Below, piece after piece: positions 18,035-27,722 of a stretch of DNA of 58,418 nt. Below the pieces are notes generated by a model. The model ran no database searches and was not told where the DNA came from. It saw nothing but the letters and a program-made list of their open reading frames with translations. A program made the position numbers and the translations under genes. Numbering within the stretch: position 1 is the stretch's first letter; each line of letters begins with the position of its first letter. Source of the DNA: Pseudoalteromonas sp. P1-9 (GTDB lineage: Bacteria > Pseudomonadota > Gammaproteobacteria > Enterobacterales > Alteromonadaceae); contig NZ_LKBD01000030.1 in the NCBI RefSeq assembly GCF_001399975.1, positions 1 through 58,418 on the forward strand, written 5' to 3'.

Positions 18035-21000
18035 CTAGCTTGCCAGTTTGTGCTCTACAATCTCGGCATCTTGATATTGCATCGGCTTTTTTCTAAGAGC
18101 CAATAAGCACGGTGTGAGTACTAAGGTGAGCACTGTTGCAAAGGCAAGGCCTCCGGCCACAGCTGTTGCTAATTGCACCCACCATTGCGTTGACGGCGCA
18201 CCAAACGCTATTTCTCGGTTAAATAAGTCGATATTAATTTGCAGTACCATAGGCATTAAGCCCAGTATCGTGGTAACGGTTGTTAGCAGCACAGGTCTTA
18301 GGCGCTGAGCACCAGTTCGCAAAATCGCCTCGTGTTGGTCCATACCTTGTCTGCGCAGAACATTATAGGTATCAATCAATACAATATTATTGTTAACCAC
18401 TATTCCTGCTAATGAAATAACACCGATGCCCGACATCACAATGCCAAATGGCTGTTGCAAGATAATCAAGCCTAAGAATACACCCACCGTTGAAAACAGC
18501 ACTGCACTTAAGATCAGCATTGCTTGATAGAAACTATTAAATTGAGTAACTAAGATAATGCCCATCACAAAAAGTGCCACTAAAAAGGCTTTTTCTAAGA
18601 ACACCATAGATTCATCTTGCTCTTCATTTTCACCACGCACTTTTAGTTTCACGCGAGGGTCTAGCCCTTGCGCTTCAAGTTGCGCTTGCAAGCGCGGTAA
18701 TGCCTTACCTAGTTGTTGACCTACTCTAACATCAGCATTCACCGTAACTACTCTGTGGCTATCAACTCGATTGATGGTATCCACTTTTTGTACCGCTTTA
18801 CGCTCAATAAAGTGAGTAATTGGCACTTGACCGTGCTGAGTTTTTACTCGCAGCGTTTCTAATCGGCCTAAATCACGTTTATCTGCTGGAAAACGGACAC
18901 GAATATCAATTTCATCATCGACATCATCAGGGCGATATTCACCTAGTTTCAAACCGTTAGTTACCATTTGCACGTTAGCGCCAAGCATGGTTGCATCTGC
19001 TCCAAAACGCGCGGCATCTGCTCGGTTTAGTTTGAGCTGCCATTCAATACCTGGTTTTGAGGCTGAATCGTCCACATTCACAAAAGCGCCGTCGTTTTCT
19101 ATCGCATTACGAATGCGGCGCGCCTCTTCATTTAATACATCTGGGAACTTAGAACTGAGTTCAATTGATAAATCTTTGCCGCCGCCGGGACCATTTTCAT
19201 CTTTGCGGATTTCAATTTCTACACCAGCCATATCTGAAGTATTGCCAAGCACTTCTTCAATAATTTGATCTGCCGGACGGCGTTTATCCCAGTCTTTTAA
19301 GTTCATACGCAGTGATCCGACGATATCTTTGCCACCGGAGCGAGAATACAGAGTTTTTATGCCCTCAACCGTTAAAATACGCGCTTCAATATCTTTCATG
19401 ATTTGGTCTTTTTCATAAATCGACAAATCACCGTAACTGCGCACCTTTAAGTTAATGCCATTCGGCTCTACATCAGGAAAGAACTCAACGCCAAGCCCTG
19501 ACATGCCGTAACTAATAAACACTAAAAAAGAAAAACCAATCGCGGCAAATAAACTCAGTAATGGACGCTTAATCGCACGGTCAAGTAAGCGAACATAACG
19601 CCCTGTTGCGCCTTTTAATTGTGTTAGGTTACCTTCTTCCGCTACCAATAGGTTTTGCTTTTGTTCTTCTGTCAGCGGGCGAACTTTACCAATTAAACTA
19701 CCAATTGTTGGCACAAATACCAGCGCCATTACTAGTGACGCAGAGAGTGTGGCAATTAAGGTTATCGGTAAATACTTCATAAATTCACCCATCATACCCG
19801 GCCAGAAAATCAGCGGTGCAAATGCCGCTAACGTAGTAGCTGTTGATGCAATAATTGGCCATGCCATGCGCTTAGCAGCAACCGCATAAGCTTTTTTACG
19901 CGGCATGCCTTCACTCATCATACGGTCGGCAAATTCACTCACAACAATGGCGCCATCTACCAACATACCTACCGCCATAATCAAGGCAAACAGCACAACA
20001 ATGTTGACCGTTAAACCAAATATCGCAATCACTAAAATACCTGTGAGGAAAGAGCCTGGAATGGCCACTCCCACTAAAAACGCGGAGCGCGTGCCTAAAA
20101 TCGCGATAATCACAATAACAACTAAAAGCACGGCAGAAAGCACATTATTTTGTAAGTCAGACAGCATGTCTTTTACGTCTTTACTCATATCACCGGTGTA
20201 AGTTACTTTGATATGATTTGGCCAAATTGCTTTGCTTTCTTCCACTTTGGCTTTGACTTGATCAACCGTATCAATAATGTTTTCACCAGCACGCTTTTTT
20301 ACTTCGAGCGATACCGCTTGTTGGCCATTAATACGTGCAATCGAATTTGGATCTTTATAAGAGCGTCTAATTTGCGCAACATCCATAAAGCGTACAACTT
20401 TATCACCCGATACTTTTACCGGTTGTTCCATAACATCTTGAATAGTTTCAAAAACAGATGGAATTTTTACCGCAAAACGGCCCTTACCCGTATCCAGTGT
20501 GCCCGCAGCCACTAAGCGGTTATTATTGGTGAGTAAGCTATAGATATCATTTTGGTCAAGACCATACGACTCCATTAAAAGTGGGTCGACAACAATCTCA
20601 ACCATGTCTTCGCGCTCGCCGCCGATTTCGACCTCTAATACACTTGAGATTGATTCCAACTCATCTTTTAAATTACGTGCGAGCGTTAATAAGCCGCGTT
20701 CAGGAATATCGCCCGAAAGCGTTAAGGTAATTGTTGGTTGCTGATCTTCCATCAATACTTCGTGTACTTCTGGCTCTTCGGTTTCCGAGGGCAGTTTAGC
20801 TTTTGCAAGCGACACCTTGTCGCGCACATCAGCAAGCGCTTCTTTTGGATCAGAGCCTGCGAAAAACTCAAGCGTAACGGATGCGTGACCTTCACTGGCA
20901 ACCGCCGTCATTTCCTTTACCCCTTCGATAGCCCGCAGTTCTATTTCCATAGGGCGAACTAACAAACGCTCTGCATCTTCTGGCGAAATGCCATCATGTA

Positions 21001-21151
21001 CTATCGATACATAGATAAATGGAATAGTGACATCAGGATTCGCTTCTTTTGGAATATTTTGGTAGGTCACCCAGCCCGAAATAATCAATAAAATGAATAT
21101 TGATAAAACGGTACGAGTGCGACTGAGTGAAGCATCAATTAATGTGCGCAT
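18035..21151 (-). CDS. RND-family efflux permease (AcrB/HAE1-like)
   Basis: 1038 residues from MRTLIDASLSRTRTVLSIF. GAGGG-like pairing lies 8 bp upstream, and longer starts would extend further into the adaptor gene. It has the RND layout: TM1 near the N-terminus, large periplasmic loops after TM1 and TM7, and a helix cluster with GMLVDGAIVVSEFADR. The AcrB Asp pair (407/408) is here D399-G400, so only one of the two proton-relay Asp residues is kept. It is paired with the adaptor gene, whose 3' end it overlaps by 17 bp. The substrate is unknown, and no outer-membrane factor is adjacent. Confidence 0.9.
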   Translation of the reverse strand: MRTLIDASLSRTRTVLSIFILLIISGWVTYQNIPKEANPDVTIPFIYVSIVHDGISPEDAERLLVRPMEIELRAIEGVKEMTAVASEGHASVTLEFFAGSDPKEALADVRDKVSLAKAKLPSETEEPEVHEVLMEDQQPTITLTLSGDIPERGLLTLARNLKDELESISSVLEVEIGGEREDMVEIVVDPLLMESYGLDQNDIYSLLTNNNRLVAAGTLDTGKGRFAVKIPSVFETIQDVMEQPVKVSGDKVVRFMDVAQIRRSYKDPNSIARINGQQAVSLEVKKRAGENIIDTVDQVKAKVEESKAIWPNHIKVTYTGDMSKDVKDMLSDLQNNVLSAVLLVVIVIIAILGTRSAFLVGVAIPGSFLTGILVIAIFGLTVNIVVLFALIMAVGMLVDGAIVVSEFADRMMSEGMPRKKAYAVAAKRMAWPIIASTATTLAAFAPLIFWPGMMGEFMKYLPITLIATLSASLVMALVFVPTIGSLIGKVRPLTEEQKQNLLVAEEGNLTQLKGATGRYVRLLDRAIKRPLLSLFAAIGFSFLVFISYGMSGLGVEFFPDVEPNGINLKVRSYGDLSIYEKDQIMKDIEARILTVEGIKTLYSRSGGKDIVGSLRMNLKDWDKRRPADQIIEEVLGNTSDMAGVEIEIRKDENGPGGGKDLSIELSSKFPDVLNEEARRIRNAIENDGAFVNVDDSASKPGIEWQLKLNRADAARFGADATMLGANVQMVTNGLKLGEYRPDDVDDEIDIRVRFPADKRDLGRLETLRVKTQHGQVPITHFIERKAVQKVDTINRVDSHRVVTVNADVRVGQQLGKALPRLQAQLEAQGLDPRVKLKVRGENEEQDESMVFLEKAFLVALFVMGIILVTQFNSFYQAMLILSAVLFSTVGVFLGLIILQQPFGIVMSGIGVISLAGIVVNNNIVLIDTYNVLRRQGMDQHEAILRTGAQRLRPVLLTTVTTILGLMPMVLQINIDLFNREIAFGAPSTQWWVQLATAVAGGLAFATVLTLVLTPCLLALRKKPMQYQDAEIVEHKLAS

Positions 21152-22253
21152 TATGCTGCCCTCTATACTCTTGCTCATTCGCAAACACAGGTTCAACCGT
21201 ATCGCCAATTCGCACAAAACCTTGACCTAGGGTAATCACATTTGCGCTTTCGCCAAGTCCAGCCATCCACACGCCTGAGGCTTCTGACTTCACAACATCA
21301 ATCGGCGAAAACACCACGCGGTTATTGTTATCAACCGTTTTAACACCAATGTTGCCGTCTTCATCGAGTGCCATAAATGCTGGGCTTAAATGAATCGCGT
21401 TTACTTCATCATAAGTAATATCAAGCTGGGTAGAAAAACCTGCACGGTATCTAATATTTGGGTTATCAAATGCCGCTTCAATTTTAAATGTGTTAGTGCC
21501 CTCATCAGCAACGGAAGCGATGTAACGAATTTTTCCACTATAGGTTTTATTGTTAATAAATAAACCCGTTACGCTTTGCCCTACACTTAATCCCATCACT
21601 TCTTTTTGCGTTACATCGGCGCGTACCACAAGTGGGTTTAAATCAGCCAATTCTAAAATTGGGTCACCACGCCCCAAGTAATCACCTAGTTCAACAAGGC
21701 GCTGATTAATTACACCAGAAAATGGGGCTTTAATTTCTGTTCGTTTAAGCGATAGTTCAAGATTTGCAAGGCTCGCCTTTGCCTGCTCTAAACTTGCCTT
21801 TGCACGCGCTAACGCAGATTGATCATTAAGTCCTTTTTGCTTTAGCTTGAGTGCTCCTTGGTACTCTACTTCGCTTTGTTCAAGTAATGCTTTTGCAGCG
21901 GTAATTTGTGAATCTAAATCGGACTTATCGAGTTTAAGAATAACCGTACCTTGCTCAACAAACTGACCCTCTTTAACAAGAATCTCAATTACTTCACCTT
22001 CTTGACGAGCGGCAACACTGGCAACCTTATTTGGTTCGGTGCGACCATAAAGCTGCAATGAACGGTTAATTGGCTTGGCCTGCAAGGTTTCAACTTTAAC
22101 TTTAGCAATACGCTGCTGGGATTCAGAGGTGCTTTGCTCATTGGCATTTGAGCCACCTGACATCATCCATAAGATAATAAAAACAGTAATAAAAATAGCG
22201 ATGATATAAGGCTTTTCGTTTAGCTGAGTGCGTAGCTTGTTAAATAGGTGCAT
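21135..22253 (-). CDS. RND periplasmic adaptor (membrane fusion protein)
   Basis: 372 residues. One N-terminal helix (about 17-33) lacks a lipobox, so it is membrane-anchored. It is followed by a barrel-sandwich half (VEILVKEGQFVEQGTVILKLD), an alpha-helical hairpin (about 105-165, rich in Ala, Lys and Leu), the second half-motif IKAPFSGVINQRLVELGDYL, and a beta-barrel domain. It links the RND permease to an outer-membrane channel such as TolC encoded elsewhere. It is the first gene of the two-gene efflux operon, with GGAG upstream of the start. Confidence 0.9.
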   Translation of the reverse strand: MHLFNKLRTQLNEKPYIIAIFITVFIILWMMSGGSNANEQSTSESQQRIAKVKVETLQAKPINRSLQLYGRTEPNKVASVAARQEGEVIEILVKEGQFVEQGTVILKLDKSDLDSQITAAKALLEQSEVEYQGALKLKQKGLNDQSALARAKASLEQAKASLANLELSLKRTEIKAPFSGVINQRLVELGDYLGRGDPILELADLNPLVVRADVTQKEVMGLSVGQSVTGLFINNKTYSGKIRYIASVADEGTNTFKIEAAFDNPNIRYRAGFSTQLDITYDEVNAIHLSPAFMALDEDGNIGVKTVDNNNRVVFSPIDVVKSEASGVWMAGLGESANVITLGQGFVRIGDTVEPVFANEQEYRGQHNAHIN

Positions 22254-22475
22254 TCCTGTCTCCGGAACTGATGTGGCAGATATTTCCTTATTTGATGATA
22301 ATACTTCTCAACAATATATGTAAGTTAAAAAATGTAACACTCTGCACTCGAGCGTGTTGTTATTCGTGGTCTAAATTCTGGTCAAATCCAACGCTTTTTG
22401 ATAGCGGCGTTGCTTTGCAAGCCTAGTGGGCTAAGTCAAGAAGCAACAACAAAAAACCATCAAATTCAGGCACAA

Positions 22476-22500
22476 AAAATGCCACATAAAGTGGCATTTT
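22476..22500 (-). terminator. Rho-independent terminator after erpA
   Basis: A 10-bp perfect stem (22476-22485 with 22491-22500), five-base loop, TTTTTT on the minus strand, 25 bp past the erpA stop. Confidence 0.85.
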
Positions 22501-22524
22501 AAATTTTACTATTTGTGTATTTAG

Positions 22525-22863
22525 TTAAACACTAAATGATGCGCCACAACCACAGGTTGTTGTTGCATTTGGGTTGTTTACGAAGAAACGTGAACCCTCT
22601 AGACCTTCGGTATAGTCTACTTCACCATCAACTAGGTACTGAAGACTCATTGGGTCAACTACTAGAGTTACACCGCTTTTCTCGATTTCTAAATCGCCCG
22701 GATTGGTTTTCTCATCAAATGTAAAACCATATTGGAAACCTGAACACCCACCGCCCGTTACGTAAACACGTAATTTTAATGCTGGGTTTTCTTCTTCCTC
22801 GATAAGCTGCTTTACTTTGTTTGCAGCATTTTCGCTAAATTTAATTGGTAGTTGATCAGACAT
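22525..22863 (-). CDS. erpA: Iron-sulfur cluster insertion protein ErpA
   Basis: 112 residues from [17 protein letters not shown], matching E. coli ErpA. A start four codons upstream is possible. The A-type carrier Cys ligands are C40 (TGGGCSGFQ), C104 and C106 (CGCG). The run [20 protein letters not shown] matches the E. coli protein almost exactly. It delivers [4Fe-4S]/[2Fe-2S] clusters to apoproteins, including enzymes of isoprenoid synthesis and respiration. It is monocistronic. In E. coli erpA also neighbours clcA and hemL. Confidence 0.96.
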   Translation of the reverse strand: MSDQLPIKFSENAANKVKQLIEEEENPALKLRVYVTGGGCSGFQYGFTFDEKTNPGDLEIEKSGVTLVVDPMSLQYLVDGEVDYTEGLEGSRFFVNNPNATTTCGCGASFSV

Positions 22864-23080
22864 ACTTCGACCCATTTATATGAATGGCCGAATTATCTAA
22901 TACCTGACCAATTTAATCAAGTTTAGCGCTATTCCCTTTGGTGATATTAAAGTAACGAAGTATCTAACGCATTTATTGCTTTAGATCATTACTCGCTATA
23001 CAAATTAACTTATTTTTTATTGCTATTATGCTGTTATAATTACGTCATAATTAACCCTCTGAATTACCGATAACAATCGC

Positions 23081-24787
23081 ATGACATTTAGCCAAAAAGT
23101 AACCGATAATTTGGCGGCCTTACGAAGGGTCGTTGCTCGTCCAAAATCGAGTATTCAATTAGCGTTACTGGGTGTGCTAGCGGGCTTAGTTGCCGCCATG
23201 TTGATTATTATGTTTCGCTTAGTGGTATTAATTGGCCAAAGCGGCTTTGTCAGCGAATACGATAACTTCACTCAACTTCCTGAAACTGAGAGATTAATAC
23301 TACCTATTCTCGCCGCAGTATTTATTGCTACTTTCGCTTACCTAACAGGCTTTAAGCATTATCGCCTAGGTATTCCCTACGTTATTCACCGCATTAAACA
23401 AAACTATGGCCAAATGCCTATTTGGAATGCCGTTAACCAATTTGTTGGCGGCGCAATTGCACTTATCAGCGGCTTTTCAGTGGGACGAGAAGGCCCATCG
23501 GTACACATGGGGGCAGCAGGTGCCAGTGTTATAGCCAGTTATTTGCATTTGCCTTTCAATGCCATGCGTACATTAACGGGATGCGGGGTAGCTGCAGGTA
23601 TTTCAGCATCATTTAACACTCCGCTTGCAGCGGTTATTTTTGTAATGGAAGTGGTATTAAGAGAGTATAAAGTGCATATTTTCGTACCGGTTATTCTGGC
23701 ATCGGTAACTGGTGCGATTACTACTCAATTTGTTTTTGGCTCCGATTCAGAGCTAGCGCTAATTCAAGTGGTATCGATTCCACCTTGGCATTATCCCTAT
23801 TTAGTTGTCTGTGGCATTGTACTCGGTGCGGTTGCGTACGGCTTTAACAAAAACCTGATGTTAATAATTCGCACCTTTAAATCGGTAAATATGTTCCCTC
23901 GCCTTATTTTGGCAGGCATTATTACTGGTGCAATTGGTTACTTAGTACCGCAAGCCATGGGGTCAGGTATGAGCGCCATAGATATTGCAGTAAGCTCCCC
24001 TGAACAGGTTCAGTTACTGACCACCATTTTAATCGCTAAATTATTAGCAACCTTATTTGCCTTAGGCTTAGGTATTCCTGGCGGCATTATTGGCCCAGTT
24101 ATTGGACTAGGCGTTATTTTAGGCTCACTAATGAGCTACTTTGCTGCGTTTATTAGCCCTGAAGTAAACATTACAGGCACTTACGCAGTACTTGGTATGG
24201 CAGGTTTGCTTGCAGCAACGCTCAATGCGCCACTCGCAGCACTGATGACAGTCATGGAACTCACTGCTAGCCACAGCATTATTGTGCCAGCTATGTTAGT
24301 AATTGTGTCTGCGTATTTAACCGCACTCCAAGGCTTTGGCAACCGTTCCATTTTCTTACAACAACTGGACTTTCAAGGGCTTAAATATCAGGTCTCTCCT
24401 GCCGTAGAAGCACTGCAAAAAGTTGGGGTTATTGAAGAAATGAGCGACAAATTCAACTTACTTTACAGCGATGATAAATCGCTTATCGCTGAGTCTCTTG
24501 ATGCAGCGGACGCACAAACCCCGCTAATTGTTTTTGATGATGAAAACGGCTACCGCCTTGCTGAATACGACTTAAACCTTACCGCTGAAGAAAGCGTGTC
24601 AATCCGCTATATCGAAATGCAAGGTGTCACCAGCCAAGCAACCCTTGGTGATGCATTTGAGATTTTACGCGACAATCGTTCAGGGGTTATTTACGTATAT
24701 GATCAACTCAAAGACAATGATATTTTAGGCATTATCCGCTGGGATGACATTCGCCAAATTTTAATGATCCGCAACGCATTGCTTTAG
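23081..24787 (+). CDS. clcA: CLC-type chloride channel/antiporter with C-terminal CBS domains
   Basis: 568 residues: a CLC membrane domain (about 25-430) and a CBS pair (about 437-568). The selectivity and gating motif GREGPSVH supplies the external gating Glu at E137, and GIPGGIIGPVIGLG is the third CLC signature. Several antiporter residues of E. coli ClcA differ. The internal proton Glu (second E of IIEEM) is V191 in FVMEVVL. The Cl-binding Ser of GSGIP is L96 in YRLGIP. The C-terminal Tyr is F425. It may therefore be a channel or an uncoupled transporter. It lies 12 bp upstream of hemJ. Confidence 0.88.
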   Translation: MTFSQKVTDNLAALRRVVARPKSSIQLALLGVLAGLVAAMLIIMFRLVVLIGQSGFVSEYDNFTQLPETERLILPILAAVFIATFAYLTGFKHYRLGIPYVIHRIKQNYGQMPIWNAVNQFVGGAIALISGFSVGREGPSVHMGAAGASVIASYLHLPFNAMRTLTGCGVAAGISASFNTPLAAVIFVMEVVLREYKVHIFVPVILASVTGAITTQFVFGSDSELALIQVVSIPPWHYPYLVVCGIVLGAVAYGFNKNLMLIIRTFKSVNMFPRLILAGIITGAIGYLVPQAMGSGMSAIDIAVSSPEQVQLLTTILIAKLLATLFALGLGIPGGIIGPVIGLGVILGSLMSYFAAFISPEVNITGTYAVLGMAGLLAATLNAPLAALMTVMELTASHSIIVPAMLVIVSAYLTALQGFGNRSIFLQQLDFQGLKYQVSPAVEALQKVGVIEEMSDKFNLLYSDDKSLIAESLDAADAQTPLIVFDDENGYRLAEYDLNLTAEESVSIRYIEMQGVTSQATLGDAFEILRDNRSGVIYVYDQLKDNDILGIIRWDDIRQILMIRNALL

Positions 24788-24799
24788 GATATAACAATA

Positions 24800-25234
24800 A
24801 TGAACACCCTATTACTGATAAAAGCACTTCACATCTTTTTTATGGTTGCTTGGTTTGCAGGCATTTTTTACTTACCCCGTTTATTTGTTTATCACGCGCT
24901 TACCGAAGAGCGCAGCAACAGTGCCATGCTAAAAATCATGGAACGTCGATTACTTTTCTTTGTTACGCCATTTGCTATTTTAACGGGCGTTTTTGGCATC
25001 ACTTTAATTGTAATGTATGGCCGAGAGTGGTTCCGCGCGAGCATGTGGCTGCATTACAAATTGGTGCTGGTCATTTTGCTTTATATTTACCACGGCTACT
25101 GCTTCAAATTACTGGCCGACTTCAAACACGATAGAAACCAACGAAGCGATAAGTTTTACCGTATATTCAATGAATTACCTGTTTTAGTACTGCTTGCGAT
25201 TGTTATCTTAGCGGTAATGAAGCCAAGTTTATAA
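24800..25234 (+). CDS. hemJ: Protoporphyrinogen IX oxidase HemJ
   Basis: 144 residues with four membrane helices. The family signature LKALHIFFMVAWFAGIFYLPRLFVYH (written in parts: LIKALHIFFMVAW, then AGIFYLPRLFVYH) contains the conserved His near residue 11. LHYKLVLVILL supplies the conserved basic residue of the third helix. HemJ oxidises protoporphyrinogen IX in heme synthesis and replaces HemG or HemY in many marine bacteria. It is 12 bp downstream of clcA, and hemL lies two genes on, so heme genes cluster here. Confidence 0.9.
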   Translation: MNTLLLIKALHIFFMVAWFAGIFYLPRLFVYHALTEERSNSAMLKIMERRLLFFVTPFAILTGVFGITLIVMYGREWFRASMWLHYKLVLVILLYIYHGYCFKLLADFKHDRNQRSDKFYRIFNELPVLVLLAIVILAVMKPSL

Positions 25235-25282
25235 AAAATCTGCTATATTAGCGCCCGAAAATAACTGTTCAGGATCTTTATC

Positions 25283-26299
25283 ATGTCAAACTTTGTTGGC
25301 CAGCATGTTCTGTCTGTAAATGAGTTAAACCGCGATGCGATTGAAACCATTTTTAATGTTGCAAAGAAAATGGAGCCGTATGCAAAGAAACAAAAACGCA
25401 CCAAAGTACTTGAAGGTGCTATTCTTGCAAACTTATTTTTCGAACCAAGCACCCGTACCCGTGTAAGCTTTGGTACTGCGTTTAACTTGCTTGGCGGCCT
25501 TGTTCGTGAAACTACCGGCATGCAAACTTCAGCGCTTGCTAAAGGTGAATCTCTGTATGATACCGCTCGAGTAATTTCATCATACGCAGATGCGGTTGCC
25601 ATGCGTCACCCAGAAGCACACTCGGTTGCGGAATTTGCTAATGGCTCAACGGTACCAGTACTTAATGGTGGTGATGGTCCAAACGAGCACCCAACACAAG
25701 CGCTACTTGACCTGCTAACAATTGATAAAGAACTTGCGCGCTTTGACCGCAATATTGACGGCATGCATATTGCCCTTGTCGGCGATTTAAAATACGGCCG
25801 TACAGTGCATTCACTATCAAAGCTGCTGTGCCATTATAAAGACGTAAAATTTTCACTTGTCGCGCCAGATGGCTTGCAAATGCCTGATTACATTGTTGAT
25901 ACCGTAACTAATGCAGGTCATCAAGTTGAAATCGTCAACCAAATGGAAGGCAACCTTGCAGCCGATATCGTGTATCAAACACGCATTCAAGAAGAACGCT
26001 TCCCATCGCAAGAAGAAGCGAATAAGTACCGTGGTGGCTTCCGTATTAGCCAAGCGATTTACGATGCACACTGCAAACCAAACTCTGTACTAATGCACCC
26101 ATTACCGCGCGACAGTCGCGGTGATGCAAATGAGCTTGATAACGACTTAAACAGTAACGATAACCTAGCGATTTTCCGCCAAGTACAAAATGGTGTACTG
26201 GTGCGTATGGCGCTATTTGCATTAACGCTAGGTGTTGACGGTCTCGTCGACAAATATGAAACCGAAGTGCCATGGTTCAGCCGTAAACAAAATACCTAA
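25283..26299 (+). CDS. pyrB: Aspartate carbamoyltransferase catalytic subunit
   Basis: 338 residues, longer than the 311 of E. coli PyrB but in keeping with the long form seen in marine gammaproteobacteria. Carbamoyl phosphate binding is shown by FFEPSTRTRVSF and by the loop LAKGESLYDT. HPTQALLDL and the C-terminal HPLPRDSRG complete the active site. It makes N-carbamoyl-aspartate, committing to pyrimidines. No pyrI regulatory subunit gene is adjacent. AGGAT lies upstream of the start. It sits 48 bp after hemJ and just before hemL. Confidence 0.95.
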   Translation: MSNFVGQHVLSVNELNRDAIETIFNVAKKMEPYAKKQKRTKVLEGAILANLFFEPSTRTRVSFGTAFNLLGGLVRETTGMQTSALAKGESLYDTARVISSYADAVAMRHPEAHSVAEFANGSTVPVLNGGDGPNEHPTQALLDLLTIDKELARFDRNIDGMHIALVGDLKYGRTVHSLSKLLCHYKDVKFSLVAPDGLQMPDYIVDTVTNAGHQVEIVNQMEGNLAADIVYQTRIQEERFPSQEEANKYRGGFRISQAIYDAHCKPNSVLMHPLPRDSRGDANELDNDLNSNDNLAIFRQVQNGVLVRMALFALTLGVDGLVDKYETEVPWFSRKQNT

Positions 26300-26317
26300 T
26301 CTTATTTGGAACAAATT

Positions 26318-27598
26318 ATGACAATTAGCCAAGACTTATTTGATAGAGCTCAGGCGTCTATCCCTGGTGGTGTAAACTCACCGGTTCGTGCATTTAACGG
26401 TGTCGGTGGCACACCGCGCTTTATTACTAAAGCCGAAGGCGCATTTACTTATGACGCCGACAACAACAAGTACATTGACTATGTTGGCTCTTGGGGCCCA
26501 ATGATTTTAGGCCACAACCACAGTGCCATTAAACAGGCAGTGCTTGACGCTGTTGAAAACGGTTTAAGCTACGGCGCACCAACAGAAACTGAAATCCTAA
26601 TGGCCGAGAAAGTAAAAGCACTTGTGCCATCAATCGAAAAAGTGCGCATGGTAAGCTCAGGTACTGAAGCGACCATGAGTGCAATTCGTCTGGCGCGCGG
26701 TTTTACAGGCAAAGATAAAATCTTAAAGTTTGAAGGCTGTTACCACGGTCACGCTGATTCACTGCTGGTAAAAGCGGGTTCTGGCGCACTGACTATGGGC
26801 GTGCCAAATTCACCGGGTATTCCTGAAGACTTTGCGAAGCACACACTGACTGTATCGTTTAACAAACTCGATGAAGTTAAAGAAATCTTCGCTAAATTTG
26901 GTGATGATATTGCGTGTATTATCGTAGAGCCTGTGGCGGGTAATATGAATTGTATCCCACCAGTTGCTGGCTTCTTAGAAGGTCTACGAGCAGTGTGTGA
27001 CGAATACAAATCAGTACTGATTTTCGATGAAGTAATGACTGGCTTCCGCGTTGCAAAAGGCGGTGCGCAGGCGTATTACAATATCACACCAGATCTAACC
27101 TGTTTAGGTAAGGTAATCGGCGGCGGTATGCCAGTAGGTGCATTTGGTGGTAAAACTGAAATCATGGATTACATCGCACCAGTAGGCCCGGTTTATCAAG
27201 CAGGTACGCTTTCAGGTAACCCAATTGCCATGGCGGCAGGCTTAAAAGCCCTTGAGTTACTGGATGTTGACGGTCTTCATGACGAGCTTGAAGCGAAAAG
27301 CAAACGCATTTGTGAAGGCTTTAAAGCTGCTGCGGAAAAAGCAGGCATTGAACTTACCACAAACTACGCCGGCGGCATGTATGGTTTCTTCTTCACATCT
27401 GAAGAAACAGTAACTACTTACCAGCAAGCAACAGAATGTGATTTAGAGCGCTTTAAAAAGTTCTTCCACTTAATGCTTGATGAAGGCGTTTATCTTGCGC
27501 CAAGTGCATTTGAGGCTGGCTTTGTTTCAACGGCACACGGTGATGCTGAAATTGAAGCAACTATCGCTGCTGCAGAGCGCGCTTTCGTTAAGCTTTAA
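26318..27598 (+). CDS. hemL: Glutamate-1-semialdehyde 2,1-aminomutase
   Basis: 426 residues from [22 protein letters not shown], the family start. A TTG four codons upstream is unnecessary, and TTTGGAAC provides the ribosome site. PLP-dependent class III fold: [21 protein letters not shown] (shown by [14 protein letters not shown]), FDEVMTGFR and the PLP-Lys in [13 protein letters not shown]. It converts glutamate-1-semialdehyde to 5-aminolevulinate in the C5 heme pathway. It follows pyrB by about 18 bp and ends in a strong terminator. Confidence 0.97.
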   Translation: MTISQDLFDRAQASIPGGVNSPVRAFNGVGGTPRFITKAEGAFTYDADNNKYIDYVGSWGPMILGHNHSAIKQAVLDAVENGLSYGAPTETEILMAEKVKALVPSIEKVRMVSSGTEATMSAIRLARGFTGKDKILKFEGCYHGHADSLLVKAGSGALTMGVPNSPGIPEDFAKHTLTVSFNKLDEVKEIFAKFGDDIACIIVEPVAGNMNCIPPVAGFLEGLRAVCDEYKSVLIFDEVMTGFRVAKGGAQAYYNITPDLTCLGKVIGGGMPVGAFGGKTEIMDYIAPVGPVYQAGTLSGNPIAMAAGLKALELLDVDGLHDELEAKSKRICEGFKAAAEKAGIELTTNYAGGMYGFFFTSEETVTTYQQATECDLERFKKFFHLMLDEGVYLAPSAFEAGFVSTAHGDAEIEATIAAAERAFVKL

Positions 27599-27623
27599 GC
27601 AAATAAAGTAGATTTAATTTATA

Positions 27624-27650
27624 AAACCACGCACTAGCGTGGTTTTTTTT
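27624..27650 (+). terminator. Rho-independent terminator after hemL
   Basis: AAACCACGC-ACTA-GCGTGGTTT stem-loop followed by TTTTT, 25 bp past the hemL stop. It closes the clcA-hemJ-pyrB-hemL run. Confidence 0.92.
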
Positions 27651-27722
27651 GAACGAAAAAAGGCAAAAACTCGTTCTTCTTATAAACTTGTACCACTGTG
27701 TCACTTAACAGGATCAGAGTTT

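Noticed and set aside
22325..22503. An open frame after the RND adaptor gene on plus, readable as ERVVIRGLNSGQIQRF and onward to a stop.
   Set aside because: It has no start codon or ribosome site and its end overlaps the erpA terminator. It may be a gene fragment, but nothing supports that.
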